A stretch of 64,000 nt of DNA from Perilla frutescens (taxonomy: Eukaryota > Streptophyta > Magnoliopsida > Lamiales > Lamiaceae), in contig BRKX01000015.1 of assembly GCA_026008535.1 (NCBI GenBank), positions 20,667,501 to 20,731,500 on the forward strand. Direction: 5' to 3'. Below, in pieces: positions 11,394-23,062 of this stretch. The first letter of the stretch is position 1; each line of letters begins with the position of its first letter. The position numbers were made by a program, and so were the translations under genes. The notes below the pieces were generated by a model. The model was given only the letters and a program-made list of their open reading frames with translations, was not told the origin of the DNA and ran no database searches.

Positions 11394-13035
11394 GGTTCGT
11401 ACTAACCGCGCAGGAGAACTAGTCTACGATCCAGAGATAGAGAGAACTGCACGGAAAAGACGGGCACAAGCAAGGAGAAATCTGAAAACGCCCATAAACC
11501 CAAACGCACCGTCTGAGACCTCAGAGGAAGGTCAGATATCCGAAGGAGAAAGCAACACCAGTAGTACACACGAAGAGAAGTACAACCCCCTCTTTTCTGA
11601 ATTCGATAGGGAAGACATGGCTGCAAGAATACCACAACCTCCACCATTACCACCTCAACCAACATTGAGGCAACTCATCTTTCCACAAGCCATGAACATA
11701 TGGCCATCTGGAATAATACTACTACATCTAGCCGAGAATTGGGAATTTAGATCGAACTTTATCTCGATTTTACCCAAATTCCACAACCACCCTGGAGAAG
11801 ACCCGCAAAGAATTTTGCAAGATTTTAAAATGGCCTGTGGTACCCAGTGAAATAACACCGGGACCATGTTCGAATATATACGCTTACTCTTTTTTCCCTT
11901 CACCTTGCAGGATGGAGCAAGAGAGTGGCTCTACACTATTCCGGCTGGGAGCGTGACCACTTGGAATGAATTGCAGCAAAGATTCCTTGAGAAGTATTTC
12001 CCCACCACAAGAGTACAAGCCATGAGGAAGAAAATCTCCACTGCTAAGTCTGGGGTGAATGAAAGCTTCTACGACTATTGGGGACATTTCAAGCAACTGC
12101 TCTCGAAATACCCGCATCACCAAATCCTTGCACATGACTTAGTACAATATTTTGTCTCGGGATTAAGAGTAGAGGACCGCAATCTTCTCAATGTAGCCTG
12201 TGGAGGATCCATCCTCAATAAAAGGGCAGATGAAGTGATGCAGATGATCAGAGAAATGGCCAAAGAAACCCGAGAAGACATCTACGACATACCACAAGCA
12301 ACAGCAATGGGCAAATTGACCTATACGCCCAAAGCAGAGACAAAAATCGATCAATTCTTTAGCAAGATAGAGAAAATGATGACACAACTATCCGCTAACA
12401 CCTTTCGGATATGTGGAGTATGTAGCATGATGGGTCACTACTCAGATCAATGCCCACAATTATAGAAAGGGAACGAAACTTTGAATATGATGGATGGGAG
12501 AAACCGGCGAAAAAATGACCAATATGCCCAAAATTACAATCACAGACAGAGATACCCAGAATCGCATGCACATACGGGTCCACCACGAAATATGCCCATA
12601 TCCGGAGGACCAACTCTTGAAGACATGGTGAGACAAATGGCAATAGAATCGGTGAACAACCAGAAGCGTGCTACTTCATTTGAGATGAAAACCCGAGCGG
12701 GGCTAAACTACTTGGGTACACAAATTACCCAATTAAGTGAGGCTATCTCACGAATGGAGAAAGGAAAAGGCGTGCTATCCTCGCAGACTGAGCCTAACCC
12801 AAGGGCTGATGTGAATGCAATCTCACTTAGAACTGGAAAGGAATTGGTTAACCCCTCAATGCAGATGGAAGATGGAAGTGACCTTAAGGGAACCGGATCG
12901 GAAAAAGGAAAAGAACCAGAGAAGGAGAGCCATGCTGAGAAGCCCAAAATAACGGAGCTATCACCGGAGAAGAATGGAATCACCATTCCCCCACCATTCC
13001 CAGGAAGATTGAAGAAAAACAAGAAAGAGGCATAA
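11394..13035 (+). pseudogene. Athila-like gag (element B)
   Basis: This is the same gag as in element A but less damaged. It starts at ATG 11394 (MVRTNRAGELVYDPEIERTA). The acidic N-terminus and Pro-rich stretch lead into the retrotransposon gag domain, broken by a TGA near 11848. The frame then reads through 11866-12465 with the core blocks and ends in an intact zinc knuckle, CX2CX4HX4C (CGVCSMMGHYSDQC), just before a TAG. A further piece at 12481-13035 carries the Lys/Glu-rich linker to the protease and ends in TAA. Only three stops separate it from an open frame, but it cannot act as it stands. Confidence 0.85.
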
Positions 13036-13598
13036 GACAAGGACTTGTTGCAGGTATTCAAAAAAGTAGAAGTGAATATCCCGTTTCTAGATGCAATCCG
13101 GCAAGTACCTTATTATGCCCGCTTCCTGAAGGAATTATGCACCCGAAAGGTCCGATTCAATGAAGAGGTGCAAGTCATCATGAGTGAGAATGTATCACCC
13201 TGATACAAAGGAAACTACCAAAGAAATGCAGAGATTCGGGGATGTTCTTTATTCCGTGCGAAATCAGAGGCACAAAAATTGATTAGGCCATGCTCGATCT
13301 TGGGGCCTCAATTAATGTTATGCCTTTAACCATTTTTGAAGAACTGGACCTGGGCCCCTTAAAGGAAACAAGAACAGTGATCCAGCTAGCAAACAAATCC
13401 AATGTGTTTCCCGAGGTCATTTTGGAAGACGTGCTGATAAAGGTAGAGGATTTGATCTTTCCAGCAGTTTTCTATGTTCTGGATATGGGCACATCCAGTC
13501 GGAAAGCCTCCTGTATGCTATTGGGTAGACCCTTCATGAAGACGGCACACACCAAAATTGACGTTGATAAAGGCACACTGTCTACGGTCAATTGTTAA
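13036..13598 (+). pseudogene. Athila-like protease fragment (element B), truncated
   Basis: The first part (13036-13289) is frameshifted. From 13290 the retropepsin centre DLGASINVMP and the block LLGRPFMKT are readable in one 102-codon stretch. The match to element A stops near 13580 (after DKGTL), and the last codons are foreign sequence. No reverse transcriptase, integrase or 3' LTR of this copy follows anywhere in the window. Confidence 0.8.
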
Positions 13599-13702
13599 GA
13601 CTATGAATTAAATATTATCCTGCATGCTATTGGGTCGGAAAGCCTCCTGCATGCTATTGGGTAGACCCTTCAATTGTTAAGACTACGAATTAAATATTAT
13701 AC
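13569..13702. repeat. Scrambled junction with duplicated protease and DNA-element pieces
   Basis: Two pieces alternate here. One is from the protease (TGCATGCTATTGGGT, with GGAAAGCCTCC), also present in place at 13499-13530. The other is CAATTGTTAAGACTA followed by GAATTAAATATTAT, found at about 13589 and again at 13671. Such templated filler is typical of error-prone double-strand break repair at a transposon boundary. Confidence 0.65.
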
Positions 13703-16700
13703 GTAGAGATTTCAACAGATCACAATGTATATGATCTTGACACATAACTGTAGTAATAATATTTATAAATAATAAAAATAAATAAAAAATATAATTTATA
13801 TGCTATATCTACAGTTTTATTAAATCTGTAGTAATACATGTATTTTAAAAAAAAATAATAAAATCAAATTAAAACTTTAAAATTTGGGTAAAACATAGAA
13901 TACCTAATTTTCTCAATCTCCCGCGTGCTGCTCCCTCCACCTTCTTCTCCTCATTCTCTCCCGCCGCGCCACCCTCCACTTTATTCTTCTCCTTGTATCT
14001 TTGACACCAAGCGGCTTGCCGGAGCTTCTCTATCGCGTTCTTTCCTCCGCCACCTCTGCCGCCGCTGTCCCTACATTTCGCCTCCTAGTGAAAGAATTGT
14101 CAAGAAATTCAAAATCGACTGAAGTCAGAGGTGTTAGTGCTATATGAAAATTTACTTTTAATTGTAGAATTCAGCCTAGGCGCCGCCGAGGCGCTAGGCG
14201 GCCCCTGGCCGTGCCGAAATAGGTGTATTCGGGGCTTCTATACGGGGTGGCATCTAATCGGAGCTAGGTAGCGGTTAGTCGGTGATTAATCGGAGCAAGG
14301 TGGCGACTAGTCAGCTTTTATGTTTTTAAGGCATTTTTGGGTTTTATTTTTTAGTTCCCTAATTTTGATATTAGAAGGCAAAAGAGAGAAAATTCAGAAA
14401 ATGAAAACACGCGAGAGAGAGAGAACTGGAGTCTGGACTCTAGATAAGAGTTGCGATATTACAACTTGCGTTGCTGCTCCATCCCTACCAGCCCGCCGGT
14501 GCCGACGACCACCTATGTACCGCTGCCGTTGCTGTCTCGAGGAGTCGAGGAGGTATGTACCAATTTTCTTAAGGTTAGCCGTTTAGGGGCTAGGGCTCGT
14601 TTAAATCTACAATTTAGGCATATAATCATCGCTAAGCGCCCATTTAAGCTTATCGAAAAATGGCTTCTGTATGTGATTGCATCATGCATTGTCTCTACTC
14701 TCAACTGTAGTTTTTTTTTCTTCTTTTTTCTCTTGTTTCTCTTGGTAGAGAGGTATGCGAGGCGTGTGCTTTTTGTGTGTTTGTTAGATATATTTACATA
14801 ATACTTGGCACATATTACAGTCTGGTATTCTGGTGTAATTTGTAAATATGTCTAGTGCATATATTTCTATCTTTGACTAACTCTGCTTGGACTCAATATT
14901 TGAAAATTTGAGAATCTCATGTGCGAAATATGCTACTGCAGCTTTAAAGCGAATCCATTATTCAGCAGCATAACTTTATTATCGTTTTATCATATTTGTG
15001 GTTTCCCCTTCTGTCAGAAAAATAAAAAATGTAGATGCTCATTACTGGAAGCAGTGCTCTTTAAAATTTATGCAGCCAATAAGAACATTTATTGTCAATC
15101 CAACTTGACCAACAATCAGGATAAGAGGGTATTTTTATTGAACTTCATTCATTCAAGCTTTTCTACTTTTCTTCTTCTATACCATGTACAAATTACAGTA
15201 AAATATAAGTAGATATGAAAAAATTAGTGCACTCAAACATGGAAAGGCTTTTTGGCAAATATTTATCAACACTTAGCAATATTTATGTATTAAACTTTAT
15301 GATGTTGCTGAAGGTAACCATTTTATACTATTTACCCTTTGAGAGCAGAGCAGGCAGCCACCCTCTACTTCCTTGTGGTTTTGCTTATGTTTTTTTTTAT
15401 TTATTTCCTCGATTAATTTTGTCTTGATAAGTTATTTGCTACATGTTTATTTGTGAGTTTCAGTTGACTTTCAGTTGAATTGTGCACAAGAGTGGATTGT
15501 AATGGGGTTGTTGATGATGATGATGATGATTAGTTAAATGTCAAGTTGCTTCTGTTATTTCTGAATTCACAATCTTGTTGTTGTGTTTACCACCTTTTTT
15601 GTTCAAATTCTGAACCGAAAAACCAGAAAATGAAGAAAGTTTTTCTCTTTTATCTTATTTCCTTTTCCATTTTTTTAGCAACTTGATAGTATCTTAAATC
15701 ATGATTACTATTCTACTTTTTTTCTGATGCTTAAAGAAGTTCTGTTTACATAACTTATTGTTGTTTCTGTTTTCTCTATGCCATGTACTCTGCTCCTTTT
15801 GCCAAATATGGCTACTCCGATGCTTAAAGATTTGGGAGTGAAGGTGTCGTGGGATGATTGTCAGATAATTACAAGTCAGATTAGGTCACAACTACTTCAT
15901 TTACAAGTCTTGTGATATATCTTCAAGTAGGAGGGGTTAATTATTGGAATAACTTCCTAGCTCATTTGTTTTGCTCAACTTAATTTTCTTTTGATAATTG
16001 CAATTCTTCCTCATTTCTTAAGTTGCTATGCCCAGCTATATCTTATGCATTTGAATATTTTTTAACAAATTATTAAATTTACTGAAGTTTTTGTCAATGT
16101 ATAATGTGATAATCTGATTTTAATGTAATTATATTTTAATATTATCAGAGTTGGGAGCAACATAACATAATTGGCTGGAGTTAATTATTCATACTACCTA
16201 ACTAGGGGCTGGATTTGTTGTGAAAGAAGTAGGGGCTGAATCTAATTGATTTTTACTTTGGTGTAAGGTATGTTTGTTTTTTTGTTTTGGTGATATTTGT
16301 GATATACAGTAATTTATTTTAGTTTTCATGGTGAAATATTTCCACTCAGGATATGGACATGCATCATGCATGTTTTGGATTTTGAAGAGATGCAACATTC
16401 CTATGGTGGCAATAGGAACAGATGATCGACTACAGAGAGGGCGATGAAGAAAGTGAGAGTTTGGAATCAAAGTGAGCAGATTGCAATCATCTTTTGTATT
16501 TTGAATATTGGGTATTTTTGGAGTTTAGATTATATTTTTGATATTGATAATGGATGGTTTATTGGATATTGATGATGTTCTATTGGATATTACGGATGAT
16601 GTATTTGATATTGGACGGTGTATTGGATATTGGATCTGTATTGAGGTTTATTTTGAATTTTTGTAAATTTAATTTATTGTGATTTTATTTTATTTTTTTG

Positions 16701-17052
16701 TAAATATATGGACTACAGATAAATTAACTGTAAAGATTGGAGTATTAAGAAATTGAAAATACTACGGTGTAAAACACAACTGTAGTCTTAAGGTAACTTT
16801 TACTACGGTTTTCAGGTCCAAATGGGGTGAAATATCTACAGTTGAAGTGTAATCTGTAGTCTTAATTGCCTTATCTCTACGGTATTTTTAGTCTTACGAC
16901 TACAGTGTCATAACCGTAGTTGATTTGTTCTTAAGACTACGGTTAAAAACCATAGAGTAGGTGAGTACTCTATCTCTAAACCACCTATCTCTACGGTTGC
17001 AGATCTCTTAAGACTAAGGGTTTTAACCGTAGAGTATGAGCGTTTTTGTGGT
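13582..17052. mobile_element. CACTA-like non-autonomous DNA element (probable)
   Basis: Both ends carry many short copies, in both orientations, of the motifs CTACGGTT / AACCGTAG and TTAAGACTAC: about ten copies at 16720-17040 and several at 13585-13830. Dense sub-terminal repeats of this kind are a hallmark of CACTA (En/Spm) elements. The right end reads GCGTTTTTGTGGTA, near the usual TTTTTGTAGTG end but mutated; the left terminus appears lost in the scrambled junction. No transposase is recognisable inside. Within it, 14165-14310 is GC-rich with a GGCGCC-type palindromic block and two 32-bp-spaced repeats (TCGGAGCTAGGTAGCG / TCGGAGCAAGGTGGCG). ORFs at 13925-14122, 14320-14586, 14451-14801 and 14919-15212 match nothing I know. 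Confidence 0.5.
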
Positions 17053-17055
17053 AAT

Positions 17056-18050
17056 GAATCTCTCAAACGGCTCCTTGCACCAACAAGATAGCAACCCTTC
17101 TCTCAAGCAATGATCATCATCCATTTTTATATATATAACGTGGATGAATCAAAATTCAAACAGAAGATTTTTCAGACTTTTCAAGCGTGGGAAGAACAAA
17201 AGAGTTCTCCACGAGACTCTATTAAAAGCTTCACTTAACAATCTGCTCTTGCATGTTTGATCATTTGATTGTAACCTTCAAACTGATCAAAGTAGTTCAG
17301 TTTATGTATTCATAGTGAAGAAAAGTCTACAAGTTGTAATAGCTATATATTGAGAGAAAATCACTAGCTATCTAAAAAGTCCACACGAGAAGAAAATAGC
17401 CACACATCTCAAAGCAAAATCTAACTCACGATCAAGTTCCGATTAAGGATTCTTCTCAAAGGTTTCATATCAGCATCAATGTCAGCTCAGTTCATGGAGC
17501 ACATTCTGTTGATAAGCTAAGTTCAAGACCAACCCTCTTGAAGATCGAAAGAGATCTAAAACCTTGTAAAGACGTCAACAGCATTTAACTCTCCAACTAA
17601 GTGTGAGCCGCCGCTAAAGAAATTATCGCCGCAATAGCTATCTGCCGGAGATTGTAAGTGTGAGTTGTCGATCCAGCTGAGGTAACTCTGTAAAGTAATT
17701 CATTGTTACCAGGTTCAACTAACCTTGCTTTCATTGTATAATTTGTAAAGTAAACTCAAGTTATATAGTGAATTTATCCCTTCTGAGGAAGGAAGAGAGG
17801 ACGTAGAACTTTTAAAGTTTCAAACCTCTATAAATCGATTGTGTGTTGTACTTTATGCTTACATACCTTGCTTATCTCTAAAAGTTTACATACAAGCTCA
17901 CACACAACTTATGCTTTTCTGAGAAAACTGAAAATAGACAATCTATCTAAGTTAAACGAGTCAAGAGCCCCAAGTAATCCACATTTATTTTATCAGCTTG
18001 GAAATCATTTTATTTTCCCCTTTTAAACTGAATACAACTCGTTCGGGACC
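17056..18050 (+). mobile_element. Copia-type LTR-like segment (tentative)
   Basis: The segment has the general make-up of a Ty1/copia LTR of the SIRE/Maximus type: a TATA-like TATATATATAACG at 17130-17142, a long A-rich leader and GAGAGGACGTAG near 17795, as in SIRE LTRs. No primer binding site, polypurine tract or partner LTR was found, so it may be a solo LTR or unrelated sequence. Confidence 0.3.
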
Positions 18051-18838
18051 ATCATTTCCCCACCCCTATTTAGAATATAGATTATGGGATTTTTATATAT
18101 TTTTTTTATTCATATTTTAAGATCTCGATATTATTTTTGAATTTTCTCTGGTGGCAACGAAATTAAAATATAAGATATAAAATTTTAAATCAGTCGCAAC
18201 GACAAGACTAAAAGACTATTTAAAAAAAGTAAAATTTTAAAAAACGGATTTTCGCAAAAAAAAAAAAAAGATGAAACGAAGAAAGGGGGTAGAGTAGCAG
18301 CTTGAACTTATGGAATAGATTCAATTTCTTGACGGAAAGGCTAATGGCTCGACTATATAGATTGCGTAGAAAATTATTAAAGATGTATAAATTATGATGA
18401 AATAGTATAGCATGTCTATTATGTGATGTAATAATATAGCATGTATAGATTATGATGACTTGATTTAAAATAATAAAGCATTATATATATAATTATCAAT
18501 TAAACCCTTAACACATGCTTTCTCGAAATGAGATCACTTGTTCCAATTCTTGCTGTATTTCCCGTTCCAACTCTTTAATTTTTTTCAAAAAAAATATATT
18601 TTTTTAATTTTTAATTTATTATAATTTATTTTAATTTAAATTTTCTATCTAGGGTTCATCATTCTCCAAATTAGGGTGTTTAAAAAAATTAAAAAATAAA
18701 TTAAAAAAACTTAATTATAGAATACGAAATGTAATACGGATGGTAATAGGGAATCTGATCCGTACTTCGCCCAGCCCAATTCACTATATCCGATTAAAAA
18801 TAAATTAAATAAGTTTACCCCTTGACTTCGAAGCTCGT
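18051..18838. other. AT-rich intergenic sequence, nothing recognised
   Basis: Low-complexity AT-rich DNA with poly-A and poly-T runs (for example an A13 run at 18257). No ORF, structural RNA or repeat pair is visible. Confidence 0.5.
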
Positions 18839-19158
18839 GGAAGACACTACTTAGACTTTTTCAAAATATACATCATCTAATTATTTTCAATTTATATTTT
18901 ATAGGTAATTCAGATGACGATATCAAAAATATAATGATATTTATTTTTGAGTTCACGATATTGTTTTATAACATCTTACGCTAACATCTTAAAAATAATA
19001 ATATCGGGATTCAGGAACATATTGGCGGATAAAAAACAATGTTGCCATACACATTTTTGAATTTTTACACATTGATTATACATAAAATATTACTCAAAAA
19101 TCACTACAAATATTAGATTACGTAAATTTGAAAAGAGTCAGGTAGTGCATGTCTTTTA
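18839..19158. mobile_element. Short inverted-repeat element (MITE candidate)
   Basis: The left end (GGAAGACACTACTTAGACTT, continuing TTTCAAAATATA) and the reverse complement of the right end (AAAAGACATGCACTACCTGA, continuing CTCTTTTCAAATTT) match imperfectly over about 35 bp. The interior is AT-rich and non-coding. Size and structure fit a MITE. A target duplication is not obvious, so family assignment is left open. Confidence 0.4.
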
Positions 19159-19607
19159 GGGTTGAGAGAGCTGCGAGAGAGAGATTTCTCCACAACACAC
19201 GTTGAGAATTTAATTAACATAATATTAAAAAAAGTGAGAATGAGTCTAAGTAGCTACTTAAACTTTTAAAAAACTTATTTTAGTCACTAATTTTTAAATA
19301 TATTTTTTAGTCAAATTATCAAAATACCTTATTTTAATTTTAAAAAAGAAACCCTACTTTAAACTCCCCCACCAGCCGACCATATCACATTCTTTTAATC
19401 AGATTTTGAAAATTTTCTCTTTCCTCTACAATTTCATCTTCTTCACAATCTGCAACAGTAATAGAATCTGGAAGAAATCGTCGACCACTCTGGAAGATTT
19501 CTCCAAATCGTCGACCACTCTAGAACAATCTTCTTCACAATCTCATTTTTCTCTTTCCAAATTTCTCCACTAACGAGCCGTTGCCGACCTCTGAAAATTC
19601 AAGAGAA

Positions 19608-19612
19608 GAAAT
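19608..19612. repeat. Target site duplication GAAAT, left copy
   Basis: GAAAT directly precedes the left LTR at 19613 and is repeated exactly at 29328-29332 after the right LTR. Five bases is the usual duplication length for LTR retrotransposons, which fixes both borders of the element. Confidence 0.9.
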
Positions 19613-22600
19613 TATAATACCCCGAAATATTTTAGAAGGTTTAATTCAACTTATGTTACCCTCTGGTAATTTAGAAACTAAGTTGGGTCCTTAAATGATT
19701 CAAATAAAGGAAAATCGCAGGCAGGAAAATCTGTTACATTTTGTTTTGGTCAAAAATTGCTTTAAAAATATGTTCTAATATTTTTCTCGGGTTGATAGAA
19801 AAATATTTCGAGCATCGTGCCAAACTTTGAATTTTCTAATTTCAAGTTCAAATGAACTCTTGACACAACTTTAAGTTGGAAAATAATAAATTTAATAGAA
19901 AAAGGCACATCCGTCATTATCTAATTTCTTTTTCAAAAGATTCTCTTATTCGTAATTATTCTATTCTTTTTTCATCATTATCTTCTTTCTTTTATTCATT
20001 ATTATCCTATTTATTTTTCACCTATAAATTGGAAATATGTGTTGATTATAGGATGATTTAAAGTGATATTTTTAACTTCCAAATATAGAAAAAAATAATT
20101 TTCAAAGTTGGTTCAATTCTATTCTTAAAATCATGTTGTCCTCTAAATCTTTCTCGATCACATATTTTGTTCGTCATGACCAAATATTTCCATGAGACTT
20201 TTTCATTTGTCATTTGGACGATTATTAAATCATGGATGTCCAAATTATTGAAAGACCGTATTTTTATCTCTAAAATAAAATTTTACCACTGTATGTTTAA
20301 CTCCAAATCTAGGAGTCGCTGATCTTTTCATAATCATATGGGCATCAATTTCATTAAAAACGGAATTCGTTTGACCTTCCAACGAAATTTATTTCGTTCA
20401 AGATGACGAAGCTCTTTTTTTTTTCAGCCCGAATTGCTCGGCCCATTTGAATTTAATTAAGGCCTATCCTATTCATCCATTTCATTTTTTTTAAGAGCCC
20501 AATTGATTAATTTAGCCAAGGCAGCCCAAGCTACCATAGATATAGGTATATGTGACCATAGGTCACGTAAATAAAAAAAAAAAAAAGATGAAGAGATAAT
20601 GTTGAAACTTGGAGGCAAGTGTTGCTCAATATTTTTGGTGATCCACATTCAGCCACATCACCCTATTTTATCCCTTTCTTAGCTATAAATAGAATCCCAT
20701 AGTTGATAGACAATTATACCAAAGTGAAAAATCCTTCACTCTTCTCCTCTTCTCCCTCTCGGCAATTTCAGTCCCCAAGTTGCAGCTGCATACCCCAATT
20801 TTTTTTTAGCCTCCGTCTCTTATCAAAAAATTCTGAATTTTTGGATAAAAGTTCTTCTTCCATAGTAGAACAAACGTAGTTAAGGATTCATTCCCATCCT
20901 CTGCCCGGAAAGTTGAGAAAACAGGCCTAGAACAGTCTAGGTCTCACCGGTTTTTGAACTATGTTGCAGTCATTTAGCAGCATCGTTTCTCGCTGATCCA
21001 GCAATTATCTATCAGTGAGGTTTATGTCATTGTAAACCTAACTAATCAAGGTTTCTAGAACAGGTCTCGGATCATCAATCAAAGGTCGTTTGGTCATCCG
21101 AAATTGGGTCGTAAGTTTCCCGAAAAACCGCCTCTTTTCCGGCAGATTTTAGTTGTGTTGTTGATGCTGTGTTCGTACTAATTTCCTATTGATTTAACCA
21201 TTATATGTATGGTACATTTATTCCATTGAAATCCTTATTTTCCCTACTATGAAAAATTGTATTTTTGAGCGAAAATCCGTTGAGTATCGAGCTCGTTTGA
21301 GCCCCAATCTTTTTGGTGAAAAATCTGTCCCGGGAACAGAAGACAGTAGCCTTTCCAGCCGAATTCAAGCCAGAGTGATTTGAATTTGCCTCCGACTCCT
21401 TCTGACCGTTTGTAGGTCCCATAATAGTGGACGCGTGGCCGCCAACCTTGCCTCGATTAGATTTGAATCGAATTTTCTATGATTTTTCAAAGTTGTTGTC
21501 CTGTTTTGAGAAATTGTATTTTTCGTCAAATTTATTTTAAGTGATTGAAGAGTATCATAAAAACATATTATCGAGTCATGTTGGATTTTAAAACCTAAGT
21601 TTTGTGCACTCTTAATCGAAATGAAATGAATAAAATTTTAATAAAATTAAAATAAATATTAGATTAATTCTAGAAGTAGTTATTCATCCTGAATCAAGGA
21701 TTGATCCTTGTAGGATTTGCGTGACTTACGAGAAAGGTAAAAGATTGAATCTCGATGTGGTTAGAGCAGCTGAGCCCTAGAAGGATTCGGGAAGGAAAAC
21801 TCCAAACCATTGATCCATCCCCAGAACTGTGATCTAGTGTTGGATCCTTGTTGGGACTTCTATATCTATAAGGTGGGCTATTATATTTTTACAAATTGTA
21901 TCTTTCGAGCTATTAACCTCTGCTTTGTTAAAATTTCATATGTGACTATCTGTGTTAAATATTTACGTGCTACTGTATGTTGTCGGAGTCTCATATACCA
22001 GCGTTGTGTCAATGTGAGTAGCTACAGTATGCATGCATTATATGTCCTGCCCTACTCCTTGTCGGTAAGACTAAAATGAAACACTTATTGGTTATACTCT
22101 TTGGGTATACTATGGCCATACTCAACGTTACACGCTGGTGATGTAGTTTTGGTTGCGGGCAGTGACGGGTTATACTCTTAAGTGCTTCACGATAAAATAT
22201 TTTGGTGAACTTAGGTTGCTTCCAAATTTTAAACCTCCTAAGCTTTACTACCTGCATGGACACAGATAGATTACTTTTACAAAATGATTTGCATAACTTA
22301 AATTGTGAGAACTTGCCCACTGAGTGGATTAGTACTCAGCCCAAATCTTTTCAAACATTTTCAGGTGAGTAGGCTGGAGCGTGGAGGTGACGAGGCTAAG
22401 ATATGGGCTATTATGATTTACATATTTTTCCATTGTCCGTTTTTGTTAGTATTCTGTTAAGAATTGAGCTTTCGCACTTATGATATTCTTTTGCTAAATG
22501 TTAAGTTTGTTAGTATTCTTGGTATTTTATTGATATGATTCTGCTTCTCTGATTCTGAACATTTGTTGACTTCCTAGTTAACATGTATCATATGTTTAGC

Positions 22601-23045
22601 TATATAATTATTCCAAGGGGAGGAAGTCTGTTTTTCGTTATGTCTATTTGATCATTCATTTTGGCCTATGGAAGGGCTTCATTTGTTCAGCATATTGGTG
22701 TCTGTTTCTTTTGTCGACCTATGAATGGGTCTATTGATTGTTGATATCTGGTTATTTGTTTCCGTTTGACCTATGAAAGGGTTTATTGAATTGTTACAGC
22801 TTCCACTCTTCTCTTATAAGCCGTTATAAACGGGGATTTGCTCTATTTTCAGAGGTTATATTGTCTAATTTTTCGGAAGGCATAACCTATCTTTGGCATA
22901 CTTAGTTGTTAAATTTTATTCCAAACATTAATCCCTTTTGGATTATCACCCCTTCATTAATTAAATTACCCCATTTCTTTCCCGCTTCTTAATTCCCACC
23001 CCCGTAGCGTCCATTTCCACGGTCTTTCAGGATCGGGGCGCTACA
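19613..23045 (+). repeat. 5' LTR of the LARD element
   Basis: This LTR is 3433 bp long. Its first two bases are TA instead of TG (a G-to-A change), and it ends CGGGGCGCTACA. A TATA box TATAAATA is at 20684-20691. Near its end it shares CCCAAATCTTTTC and nearby blocks with the related LTR at 56883-60762. ORFs inside it (for example 21810-22079) recur in the other LTR only because the LTRs are copies. Confidence 0.85.
20684..20691 (+). promoter_or_regulatory. TATA box in the LARD 5' LTR
   Basis: TATAAATA is the best core-promoter match in the LTR. It is repeated at 26968-26975 in the right LTR, and transcription would start near 20715. Confidence 0.5.
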
Positions 23046-23048
23046 AAG

Positions 23049-23062
23049 TGGTATCAGAGCAG
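23049..23062 (+). promoter_or_regulatory. Primer binding site, tRNA-Met type (LARD)
   Basis: TGGTATCAGAGCAG begins 3 bp after the LTR end. It is complementary to the 3' end of initiator tRNA-Met, the usual primer of plant copia and Tekay/Del elements. The following bases (GTTTGCAACTCTGCAGACCT) are nearly the same as those after the minus-strand site at 62785-62799, showing close relationship. Confidence 0.9.

Noticed and set aside
13925..15427. Four short ORFs within the CACTA-like element, considered as captured gene exons
   Set aside because: No recognisable protein similarity or splice pattern; Pro/Ser/Arg-rich composition follows from base composition.
21810..22320. ORFs on both strands, repeated at 28095-28605
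   Set aside because: They lie at the same place in the two LTRs of the LARD element. Their conservation reflects LTR copying, with no domain, and overlapping opposite frames make coding unlikely.
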